NCBI GenBank assembly: GCA_003956705.1
Contig: QZCP01000146.1
Location: forward strand, 248,001-312,000
From: Brevipalpus yothersi
Lineage: Eukaryota; Arthropoda; Arachnida; Trombidiformes; Tenuipalpidae
Reading direction: 5' to 3'
Length of the DNA stretch: 64,000 nt
Shown: positions 45,192-55,059 of the stretch, in pieces
How the letters are laid out: each line of letters starts with the position of its first letter
How positions within the stretch are numbered: position 1 is the first letter of the stretch
Made by a program: the position numbers and the translations under genes
The notes under the pieces: model-generated
Seen by the model: only the letters and a program-made list of their open reading frames with translations
Database searches by the model: none
Told to the model about the DNA's origin: nothing

Positions 45192-46280
45192 ACCATCACC
45201 TTCTCACTCATAGCTTGATCAAATCTTTCTCATCATCATCGAAATCGGCCAGATGATTATCTCGACAGCTCAGAATACTGAGCTAGTGATGGATCTTCTC
45301 TCTAATGATAAAATAAATAAAATTGGTTTGTGCACACTTTTGAGTTTTATTTTTTCTCGGCTAGTTTTTATTCCTTTTTCCCTCTCAACTGAATTAATTC
45401 TTCAGGATATTCTTCTTTGTCTCTTGTTTTGTTCAATGAATTTTGAACCACAATATTGAGCCCACTTGACGGGCCGAGGAAAGCAGTATTGTTCCGAGTC
45501 TAATTTTCGCCAATTGAGATAGTTCGAAAGAGAATTTCGCAATCTTGTCGATTAAAAAGACGAGCTGATCGTTCCATAGTCGTAGGATGAGATTTTCTAG
45601 TGTGTTGCTTTCTCATCAACATAGGATCTTAAATCAGATAGAAGAGATTTGTCTTCATCTCCAATAATCTAAGTTGTCTAATCTTCAAAGAAGCCGAGCT
45701 GACACATTCCATTCCAACATCAACTCATCGCCTCATATATACATGTATGATCAATAAACCTATGAGTATATCAAATCATACCTCATAATACTGTAAAGTT
45801 GTTTGCAAGATTCATCATGAATAATCGATCACCGTAGTTTGAAAAATAGTAATCAAACAATCATTCTAGGCTTAACCCAATTTTTTTACTAGCTTTATGA
45901 GCTGATTCGAGATTCCTCTAAGTTCTACAGGTGTCCCACTTGGTGGAGTTGGAACCAAAACTTTTTTCGGCTCTCAAAAGTTGACAGTTTTTCAAATGAG
46001 TCAAGACTTGAGGTCAAAGTGTGCTAGTTGAGTGAGCCGCCATTGTTGCACTCCAAGTTGAGATCTTTAATTTTCTCTATAATATATTTTAAAAACAAAA
46101 GTCAAATTACTATTGGTGAAAGTTATCGGTGATATTGTCCATTTTTTGTGGTGACAATTTCATTCTGAGTTCCATTCTACTACCCAATTGAAACTCATCA
46201 GTGTAGGATCTAAGCTTCTGGTGCAGACAATTTTTCAATCTTGTTGGACACTTCCGTGATCTGAACCTTTTCTTATCAGA
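45192..46280. other. Spacer and promoter region of LEWY-I gene B
   Basis: Overlapping AATAAA signals at 45312-45321 end gene A. From about 45960 the sequence resembles the upstream region of gene A (tttttcggctctcaaaag, CCGCCATTGTTGC, gaaactcatcagtg). It ends in cttatcag directly before the next ATG, a likely 5' untranslated-intron acceptor. Confidence 0.5.
45312..45321 (+). terminator. Poly(A) signals of LEWY-I gene A
   Basis: Two overlapping AATAAA hexamers about 120 bases after the stop. Confidence 0.5.
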
Positions 46281-47483
46281 ATGAATGTCCTCCAGTCTCT
46301 AAAGGAAAGCCTTAAGACATCCCCGAAGAGTATGATCAATCCTCTGACGATGAAAGATGGCTCTTTATTCTGCGAGAAAGAAAGAAAATTAATGTTGGAA
46401 TCACTTAAAACGGTGAAAAGTCTTTTCGAAATGACAAAGTCAAGATTTTACAATATGGAAATCAAACATTTGGCTGTGAAAACATTCATAGATCCAGATG
46501 AAACAAATCTATCAGAGTGGAATCATCTTTATGAAGAGGCTAAAGAAAGATTTCGAGGTGACAAGAGTGACAAGTGGCTGTCTCCATGGGATTTCAGACA
46601 CCTTGAATGGTATAATTTGATGATTCATGCAAGAAAAGAAAGGAATCTCGATGATATAACTGTAACATATCTTTCCAAATGTGACTGTGGGTATTTCGCC
46701 ACCGTTTCTGAAAGTTGTGGCTCAGATAGGAGTTCTTTTGAAGCATGCAGATCTCAAGATTTCAGAACCATTTCGCAAGATGTTAAAGATCAAGCGTGGA
46801 GTGTCTTTGAATGGACAACAGAGAAGATAAAGGAGTATATGATAGAATCTAATCATCCATGGAAGGACAATTTCGATAAGGAACCAGAGAAGGAAGAAAA
46901 GCCGACATCGATGTCACTCATAGAAGCTAAACAGAATGATAACTCTTTTCAAATCATGATCGAACGTCGTTCAAATGAAATTGATCATCAGAAGCGACTG
47001 AAACTCGCACATGAAAGATATGCAAATCAGGATGAAACTATTAAATCGAAGTGGACTGCCTGTTATGAGGAGGAAAAGGAAAAATTTCTTGCTGAGTGGC
47101 CATATTTGAGCAATTCTGCTGCAGTGAACAGCGAAGAAGAAAAAATTAGAGCTGAGGGTTTTAAGCATATTCTTGAAGATTCCTTTCATCACTTATCTTT
47201 TGGATCACTTGAATGGTTGGATTGTCTGATCAATACTAGGGACAGGTTCAATAATATTCAAGAAGATGTTGACGTCGTTCTCTATCGTATAGCTGCTCCA
47301 GACAGTTTGGGACCACCTTATTTCATGGATCAAGAAAAGCTCAATCAACGCATTAATCTCCGCTGTCGCAAAAAATTTCCTATCGAGTTGAGAGAACAAG
47401 TGTGGGAAATAGTATCTCAAGCTCGTGATATGTTTTTGCTTAGAAAATCACGGTATTTACAACTCTGTCACCCATCTCTATAG
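46281..47483 (+). CDS. LEWY-repeat protein, subtype I gene B (two units)
   Basis: Single exon, 400 residues, MNVLQSLKES start. Unit 1 has HLAVKTFIDPDETNLSEW (63-80), LYEEAKERF, LEWYNLMIHARKERNLDD (108-125), CDCGYF with further cysteines at 146 and 156, and VKDQAWSVFEW (168-178). A charged linker spans 195-235. Unit 2 has LKLAHERYANQDE (240-252), W.ACYEEEKEKF, LEWLDCLINTRDRF (310-323) and LREQVWEIVSQARDMF (370-385). No membrane segments. This appears to be the basal architecture, since gene A equals this plus one extra unit 1. Function unknown; repeat geometry suggests a scaffold or binding protein. Confidence 0.82.
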   Translation: MNVLQSLKESLKTSPKSMINPLTMKDGSLFCEKERKLMLESLKTVKSLFEMTKSRFYNMEIKHLAVKTFIDPDETNLSEWNHLYEEAKERFRGDKSDKWLSPWDFRHLEWYNLMIHARKERNLDDITVTYLSKCDCGYFATVSESCGSDRSSFEACRSQDFRTISQDVKDQAWSVFEWTTEKIKEYMIESNHPWKDNFDKEPEKEEKPTSMSLIEAKQNDNSFQIMIERRSNEIDHQKRLKLAHERYANQDETIKSKWTACYEEEKEKFLAEWPYLSNSAAVNSEEEKIRAEGFKHILEDSFHHLSFGSLEWLDCLINTRDRFNNIQEDVDVVLYRIAAPDSLGPPYFMDQEKLNQRINLRCRKKFPIELREQVWEIVSQARDMFLLRKSRYLQLCHPSL

Positions 47484-49488
47484 GCAACATTTTTTTACTC
47501 ATCATTTTATCTGATACTCCTAATCCAGGATTGGTAACATGCTAGGCTCGCTAAACTATCAAATTGTTGATATTTCTCAACAAAGTTGGTCTTTGAGGTA
47601 TTTTCGATATGAAAAAACCGGAAACAATATGTCAATCTTGAACTTCATTTTTTAAAAACATCCTGGTTCTTCATCTGAGGGAACGAAAGCTTCGGCTATT
47701 ATCCATTAATTGGTCGATTTATTTTTTTGATCAACAAGATTTTATGTCTTCTCATTATATGAACTGATGATATGATGTGATTATATGATCAGATTCATAA
47801 CTTCTACCATTCGATGAACATGACCTGTAGCTACCAACTCTTTGAACCTACCTTTTTCAAATGAGAAATGTAAAAAAATTTGGGCTCTTTTGAGCGATAG
47901 CGTGGATGGAAATTTTACTCCGAAAATTTTAGTTTTTCAATCACAAAATCCTTGATTGCTGTAATGTCAAAAATTATTGACCAATTATCTGGTAAAGAAC
48001 CAACGAGCTTAAAGTAAGAGGATTGAAATTTGTTTGTTATCATTTCTGCAAATTTCAAAATCATGGAATCCTAAGCAAACTCGTCCATGTGTACCTTTAC
48101 CCAGATTAATCCAAAATTTCGAAAAAACAGTTGAGCTTGTGTTAGAGAAAGAGGGTGTATAAGAAAATCCAAATTTAGGTGATGAATGAAATATCTTGAA
48201 GTTCTACTATCTCTCCTTTTCTCTTTTTCTCCTGATTTGAATGTGGGGCGAGTTTCTAGAATTTTTCGCCTTAACTGATCAGAAAAATAAAATTGGCAAT
48301 AAGAGGGAAAAATACATTTTAATATTGAGAGATTTCATTGATATTAATATATCAAGGTATCTTGGAGATACAAGTAATAACATCAGATGGTCGAAACGAA
48401 CAATTTATCAGTTTATCAATCAAAATTGAATGCTTCTCTTCATTCGCAAAACTAAAGTTCTGAGCGATCGATTCCTGAAAGGTTTTTAGGTGTTCGAAAA
48501 AATTTTCACGGGAACAGGAGGATCCGCTCACTCCACTCGCTCCGCTCGTTCCGCTCGCTCCGCTCGTTCCGCTCGCTCGTTTTTTGGTCTAATACATACG
48601 TTAGAACTTTGAATTCCTAACTAATGAACTAATTTTAGAATAGAATAGATGATATTCAGTAAGATTGGCAAGTTGAAGGTCTAAACTCTTGCTGAAAATT
48701 GTCCTCAAATAGCTCGTTTTCTCTTTTTTCCTACTGAAATGCCTTTTCTTCCATTTCTCCAGATCCAATTTGTCAAATTCTATCCATTACCTTCGAATAA
48801 CATTCTTCTTCAAACTATCGAGTCCTCTTTTGTTAATGAGGCTCAATGTTTATAAGGCAGTGGAGGCAGTGGAGGCAGTACAAGGCCTTAAGTGATAAAT
48901 TTTTTTTATATTAATATAAGATGGTTTCAGCTTAAGTTTTGAAGTCAATTGCTTGGGTCACTGTTGGGTGCTCCCCTTCTGTAGTTGGTGAAAGTTATTT
49001 ACACAGAGGAATCAGAATAGTTCTCCATAAATTAGTTGATATTTTTATTTGTTGTGTGGTTAGAATCTCATTTCTAATTAAGTTCACTTAACAGTTGGAA
49101 CTTATCTGTTAGATTTTCTGTTTTTACTCGCAAATAATCTTAACCTTGTTGATCATTTATTTTGCCTCTCCGGCGAACATGCACACTAATCAGCTCTTTA
49201 TAGAGCCTCAAAATACATCACATTTTTCTCACCAAAATTGCTTTACTTGATTGTTTTGATCACCTTTTCCGAGAAGTGAGGCTCTCATGAATCGTAAATT
49301 TCATTCAGCTAAGACTCTAATTCATTCAAAAACCGGAAGTTGTTTCATCTTCTTATCTTATTTTTCAGACTTTCAGATCTTTCATTATCCATCTTTTATG
49401 AAATTCTTTACGGTAATTTAAATAATCGAGGTTAATTCCTCGTGAATTTCTCATCATGGAGCTTGGTCATGAGATCATTGATGTTTGA
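47484..49488. other. Duplicated spacer, copy A of three, with an insertion
   Basis: 47640-49330 is repeated with divergence at about 55069-55810 and 61150-62340. It contains decayed promoter sequence of subtype I genes (gttggtgaaagttatt, aacagttggaacttatct). Relative to the other copies it has an extra block at about 48515-48925 that holds the 9-base minisatellite. A short frame at 48241-48429 lies in duplicated non-coding sequence. Confidence 0.6.
48523..48579. repeat. GC-rich 9-base minisatellite
   Basis: About six tandem copies of TCCGCTCGC or TCCGCTCGT. It is far more GC-rich than its surroundings and absent from the two other copies of this duplicated spacer. Confidence 0.85.
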
Positions 49489-49776
49489 CCAGACATTTCC
49501 TGTTTCGAAAAGTTTGCAAGGCTTACTTGGTTCGATCGTCTCAATAAAGCTAGAGATAATCTGAATGGTATTCATGATCAAGCTGATGGACTACTGTTCG
49601 CTATGGTTTTGGCAGAAAATACGAATTATTTCGAAGTTCCCATGAAGAGAAAGCAATTTGAAGAGCAATCATATTTCACCGACAAGATTCCAATTGAAAT
49701 AAGGGACCAAGTTTGGATGATTATCACTTGTGCTCGCAAAATTTGGGGTGATAGAAAACTTCGAAGTTTTCGTTAA
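49489..49776 (+). pseudogene. LEWY-repeat family, subtype II carboxyl fragment
   Basis: An open frame of 95 codons without a starting ATG reads FARLTWFDRLNKARDNLN, then GIHDQADGLLFAMVLAE, and ends IPIEIRDQVWMIITCARKIW and a TAA. It equals the second half of unit 2 of subtype II genes. Everything upstream in the gene is missing. Its 3' flank (about 50280-51340) resembles that of the gene at 58045, confirming that a whole subtype II locus once stood here. Confidence 0.8.
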
Positions 49777-50900
49777 ATTTGGCCCTCATCTCTCTGAGGG
49801 AAACAATCAATAAATAAATTGTATTGTAAGATCCTCCCGATGATTTCTTCTATTGAATGAAATGAAATCGATTTCATTATTCGTTGCTCAGCTATCGATG
49901 AAATGAAGACTGATCTATCAACCCCAATCATCCTGTACCTACTTTTCGCGAACGATTCTCGAGATTTTTCTCTTTATTATGATGTGTGGCTTAAATGCTA
50001 ATAAATTCCTCAACATCTTGGTCGAAGTGCGATAATTTATCCTGAGAACTAATCACTGAGCCAACTTAATTATGTGGATCACTGTCCTCTGATTAATCAT
50101 GATTCGGATTTATGATGGGTGGAGAAGTGCAGCCGGAATTTTCTCGTTTTAATCAGGTGAAACATGTATATTACTTTAAAGTCAGCTAAGAATTCGATTT
50201 TCTTCTGTGTGTTGTGGTTTATTAGGGGACGAAAAACTTTCATCAAATAATTGCAAAAGATTCCTGTAATTAATTAATTAACAGTCTTTTCATAGGAAGG
50301 AATGGACAAATTCCAAAGTTCTAGATCTCTTGATCATCATGGTATCGAATAGGCTGATGGGCTTCTAGACGGGATGGAGAAGTATTTGTAGGCATCAATT
50401 TGACCATGGTTTTGTTTCAAAAAATGATCTTAAGATTATTATGTTCGATTATGTTTCAAACTTATTTCATGGGACGATAAATCACCACTAAGCTCTTTAA
50501 TCACAGCTCATCGCCCACTTGTCCAGAACAATTTTCCTCCAACAAGAAGACAAGTGTGGTTTATATTATTTTAAGTATTCAGAGTTGATTACATGATTTT
50601 ATTGGAAAAATCTCACCTTCCTCAATTCCGATGCTCATCTCCATGTCAGTTTTTCTCTCATATTGACAGCTCATGCAAAATTTACATTGCAATTGTTCGA
50701 ATGATTTCTCCTTTCCAAAAATTTGCTTCTTCTGAGATGTATTCGATCTAGATATTTGCCTTTTGTAGATTTGACTTTTACTAGTCTATTCGCTACAATG
50801 GGCAAAACTTTCAAAATTTGAAGATCAATCGATGAAGATTTATGTTATTTCCATCATCATACCATGCTTTTCGACTTTGGATGTGATCAAGAAGGAATCA

Positions 50901-50903
<3 letters not shown>

Positions 50904-50956
<53 letters not shown>

Positions 50957-51208
50957 NNNNNNNNNNNNNNNNNNNNNNNNNNNNNNNNNNNNNNNNNNNN
51001 NNNNNNNNNNNNNNNNNNNNNNNNNNNNNNNNNNNNNNNNNNNNNNNNNNNNNNNNNNNNNNNNNNNNNNNNNNNNNNNNNNNNNNNNNNNNNNNNNNNN
51101 NNNNNNNNNNNNNNNNNNNNNNNNNNNNNNNNNNNNNNNNNNNNNNNNNNNNNNNNNNNNNNNNNNNNNNNNNNNNNNNNNNNNNNNNNNNNNNNNNNNN
51201 NNNNNNNN

Positions 51209-51255
<47 letters not shown>
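50904..51255. repeat. (CT)n microsatellite, unresolved in the middle
   Basis: CT dinucleotide repeat on both sides of a 252-base N run. The homologous downstream flank of gene D has only a few CT units, so the repeat expanded in this copy. Confidence 0.95.
50957..51208. other. Assembly gap (252 N)
   Basis: Run of N inside a CT repeat; true length unknown. Confidence 0.98.
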
Positions 51256-51256
<1 letters not shown>

Positions 51257-52730
51257 ATTATTTACATGATGTGTAGCCGTTTCGCGGAAATATGAGACAG
51301 AAGTAACAAATAAATTTACAAATTTCTGTTGGTTTCTCATCTTCCAGATTCCTCTCACTTATACATTAGTACATCGAGAGGAAGCTATATCATCATCTGA
51401 CACCTGATAGCTTCCATGAGCCTGTTAACTTGGGAAATCTTTTATGAAGGCAAACTCATGAATAATTTTGCAAACAATCAGATGCAAGTAAAATTTGACA
51501 CGAAAATGATTACAGTAGTGAGGACAAGTTGGTAGAGCCCATCATACGACATGCCAGTTAGAGTAGAAAAAATTTGAAGATATGTTCAGGCTACATACTG
51601 GCTAGCATAAAGCGGGTTCCATCTCTCATACGCTAATCCTCTTTGGGCCTCTGGCGTTGAAAGAAAAAGAAAGATGCGGAGAAAGAGAACTGGCTACGCT
51701 CAATTGACTTTTTATTAGTTTGCTGCGTCAATGGTATAGATAGATTGATGAAAACTTTGCCTCAACTGGTAGTCTTCGGGGAAGAGCATGAGGGGTTCTT
51801 GAATCCACGTTTTTCTTCTCCATAAGATTATTGAATCAGATTTTAGTTTAGAGTTAATTCGAGAATTCTCAGCACATCATCGCTGGCTAAATTCTCGCGT
51901 TGTGATCAAACACAATTGCATAGTGAAGAGTAGATTCATTTTCAATTATCCATCCTAAGCTATTTCTTAGAGCCTAGCTGATACAACGTTCAAAGTTCAT
52001 CTCACTATTCCACAAATGATCAATGAGTTTGTGAGACCATGTACCGAGAATTGTAACACCTCAAGTGTATTTCGATCTCAAAATTAGCCAGATGCAATTG
52101 TGAGCCGCACTCATTTTCTCATGCTAATGAGAACTCTGTTCGCAATTGTGTCGAGGCTTTCAGTCTCGACATGCAATGATACATCATGACATCAACCAAT
52201 CCGCAGTTAAACGTGATTCAATCGAGCCTTCTTACCAAAGAGTATTAACAGTATTGGCAGTCCATACTCTTCGCTTCCAACTCATCAACCCATGAAACAT
52301 CAACTTTCAACAAAGTTCGTCCCACATCCATTACTTCCAAGCCTCTCTCAGAGGAGCAAACCGAGAGAGTAAAATCTTAACCAAAGTTACTCCTTCATAG
52401 TACATGTGGTTTGTGATTTAAGTGTTTAGTTGGATGGAAAATTAATTCGCATCATTTGCAAAGTGATTCTTGAGTGTGTCTTATGAAGCTATAGTAGATT
52501 GTTTATTCCATCATCATCAACTGTTTTCTAGTGTGTTTTCTTCACGAACGAAGTGAATTCCTTTCAAGTTTCCTGTCACACTATCCATCATCTTATTTAG
52601 AATATTTTTAGGTCAGTAATTCACACTCCAGCATTATCTTTCTGAGAGTTTTTCCACTATCGTTCAGACTCTTTGAAAGATTGTCTGTGCCTTCGTTTTC
52701 TGACCTTAGTCCATCACTTTCAACATCAGG

Positions 52731-54131
52731 ATGTCCTACTACGGATGTGAATGTGCTACATGGTTGGGCCAATATAAATATGTGGGTTGCCCGGAATGCA
52801 GGGCTTTGGCAATGGATATCTACCGGGAAAGGAAGAGGGATGCCGAAAGAGGTATGATCAGAGCTCAGTATAAACTGAGTAGAGCTGAGAAAGATTTGAA
52901 GTGGAAAAATACTGTACATTTGGCTGTTGAAGCGTTCAATAATCCAAATTCGGAGAGCAACCTCAATTGGGATGCTCGTTATGTGAAAACTAAAGAAGAT
53001 CTATGTATTGAACGAGATCAAGCACTCTCTATGAAAGATAATGCCAATAGTTGGGTTGGTGAAGGTTATGCTTTCTCTATGAATGGCAATATTTGGGACT
53101 CCTGGCAGGATGAAGGCAAGATTGAGAAAGACTTTCAGGAAAAGCTCAGAAGTCTTGAGTGGTATGATTGTTTGATTCAAGCCAGTAGAGTGATTACGAA
53201 TCTTGAGGATAAAACTCGAGAAATCATCTCTGAATGCGAATGCAACGGAAAACCTTCACTTCTATCAGAAAATTGCAGTTCTGAGAGAACTGTCATGGAA
53301 GACTGTAAATCTGAGCTTCTTAAGAATGTTTCTCAAATGGTTCGGGATCAAGTTTGGCAATTTTTCGATTGTGCCCATCAAATGTTGAGAGAAAAAGAAA
53401 AATCTAATCATTCATGGAAGAAAAAATCAGGAGACAAACTGAATTCACCTGCTCAACCAGATAAGTCTTCTACATCGCTGGTGTTTGGATTTCCTTGGTT
53501 TGATATCCCTGAGAATGTAGATTATTGTTTGGAAGATTGGGAAAGTCCGGTGAAGAAATGGATTTCCACTCCAGAGCTACCAGTTTCACTTAAGCTTGTT
53601 AAACTAGAGTATGCTTCGTCAAAGTTTGCCAAGAAAATGCTTAAGGATAAACCGGATCCAGAGAAATACCTAAATTTGGCTAGAGATGCATATGCAGAAC
53701 CAGATGAAGATAAGAAGCTTAAATGGAATATTTGTTATGAAGCAGCTCTGAAAGAATTCTTCGATCTAAGCATACATTATGTATTATCTAACAAGTTTGG
53801 AACAAGGACCAATCCACACTCAAAGCTGATCACTGTTTATAAAAACTTTGCAAAGCTTACTTGGCTTGATTGTTTGGTTAAAGCCAGAGAAAAACTGATT
53901 GGTATTCATGATCAAGCTGATGCGTTACTGTTCGTCATGGTTATGGCAGATGAGATACGTTCCCACAAGGTGCCTCAGAAGAGGAAAGAATTCGAATGGC
54001 AATCGTACTTTACCAGTAACATTCCGATTGAAATAAGAGATCAAGTTTGGAATATTATCACTTGTGCTCGCGAGATATGGCAAGAAAGGAAGCTACAAAC
54101 CTCTCGACTTCTCCGATTATCATCATTGTAA
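52731..54131 (+). CDS. LEWY-repeat protein, subtype II gene C (two units)
   Basis: 466 residues, one coding exon. The amino end is cysteine-rich: C6, C8, then C20 and C23 (CPEC), a possible small zinc knuckle not present in subtype I. Unit 1 has HLAVEAFNNPN (63-73), LEWYDCLIQAS (142-152), the cluster C169.C171...C182...C192 (SECEC, ENC, EDC) and VRDQVWQFFDCAHQM (204-218). A linker follows with WKKKSGDK and FPWFDIP. Unit 2 has ELPVSLKLVKLEYASSK, LARDAYAEPDED, WNICYEAALKEF, LTWLDCLVKAREKL, IHDQADALLF and IPIEIRDQVWNIITCAREIW. An insert of about 30 residues near 95-130 (rich in N, W, S) separates it from gene D. No membrane segment. Function unknown. Confidence 0.8.
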   Translation: MSYYGCECATWLGQYKYVGCPECRALAMDIYRERKRDAERGMIRAQYKLSRAEKDLKWKNTVHLAVEAFNNPNSESNLNWDARYVKTKEDLCIERDQALSMKDNANSWVGEGYAFSMNGNIWDSWQDEGKIEKDFQEKLRSLEWYDCLIQASRVITNLEDKTREIISECECNGKPSLLSENCSSERTVMEDCKSELLKNVSQMVRDQVWQFFDCAHQMLREKEKSNHSWKKKSGDKLNSPAQPDKSSTSLVFGFPWFDIPENVDYCLEDWESPVKKWISTPELPVSLKLVKLEYASSKFAKKMLKDKPDPEKYLNLARDAYAEPDEDKKLKWNICYEAALKEFFDLSIHYVLSNKFGTRTNPHSKLITVYKNFAKLTWLDCLVKAREKLIGIHDQADALLFVMVMADEIRSHKVPQKRKEFEWQSYFTSNIPIEIRDQVWNIITCAREIWQERKLQTSRLLRLSSL

Positions 54132-54640
54132 GCAAAACAGTTGATGAAAAGAATTATCTACTCTCTTCTCCTTTTCTCGAAATTGATTTTATTCATTCCC
54201 CAGCTCTAATAAGCGATACAATTAAAATTTGATTCACAATGCCTACTCATATGTTATCTTTTGTTTTTAACCTTACTGAATCTTGTATGCGAGCAATTTT
54301 ATGACATCAATGAGCCTATGCTTATCGTTAAAGTAGCTAGTTACCGGCTTCAAACTGATTTTGCACCGAAAGAATATTTGAAGTCATGTTTACAATACTG
54401 TTTTGTCTTGTGATTGATACATGAATCTTCACGGTAAATAATAAAAGGCTGCAAGAATCTTTGAGTTGCTAGGTCTCTCGTCTCAATCAGTAGAACTTTC
54501 TTGCAAATGATACGATGTTATTGCTTAAAACGATCCTTCGTTTAGAAAGTTGGCCAATATCCCATGTCATCACATGGAAATCCAAATAGATGAGCTCATA
54601 AAGCCATGTAAAATGGGTGATAAAGGGATGAGAACAAGTT
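54132..54640. other. Spacer downstream of LEWY-II gene C
   Basis: Contains an AATAAA near 54440. No gene seen. Confidence 0.45.
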
Positions 54641-55059
54641 AAGTTGACATTCAACTGGTTCGAAATTTTCTAGCTGCAAGACATTCATAGATCCAGACGG
54701 AACGAATCTATCGGAGTAGAATCACCTCTATGAAGAGGCTAAAGAGAAATTACGAGGTGAAAAGAACGATGAGTGGCTGTTTCCACGGGATTCAAGAGAT
54801 CTTGAATGGTAAAATCTGATGATCCTTGCAAGAAAGGAATCTCGATGAAATAACTGTAACATATCTTTCCAAATGTGACTGTGGGTATTTTGCCACTTTT
54901 TCTGAAAGTTGTGGGTCAGACAGGAGTTCTTTTGAAGCATGCAGATTATCTTGCGATCTCAGAACTATTTCTCAAGATGCTAAAAATCAAGCGTGGAGAG
55001 TCTTTGAATGGATAACAGAGAAGATAAAAGAATATATGATAGAATCTAATCATCCTTGA
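54641..55059 (+). pseudogene. LEWY-repeat family, subtype I pseudogene (unit 1)
   Basis: Aligns with unit 1 of gene B from FDWFEIKH through the EYMIESNHP end. Lesions are a TAG in the lead, a TAG after LSE, a TAA inside LEWYN, and a small deletion at the KERN motif that shifts frame. The last 78 codons (NLDEITVTYLSKCDCGYF onward) remain open. It is followed directly by spacer copy B, just as gene B is followed by copy A. Confidence 0.82.

Larger units (their letters stand above)
49777..52730. other. Spacer with CT microsatellite and 5' region of LEWY-II gene C
   Basis: 50280-51340 resembles 59800-60160 downstream of gene D. 52200-52600 resembles 40890-41380. A probable 5' untranslated intron at 52612-52729 (g/gtcagt donor, atcag acceptor) ends one base before the gene C ATG. 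No gene seen. Confidence 0.5.

Noticed and set aside
50832..51295. Open frames of Leu-Ser repeats across the CT microsatellite
   Set aside because: Translation of a dinucleotide repeat and a run of N; not genes.
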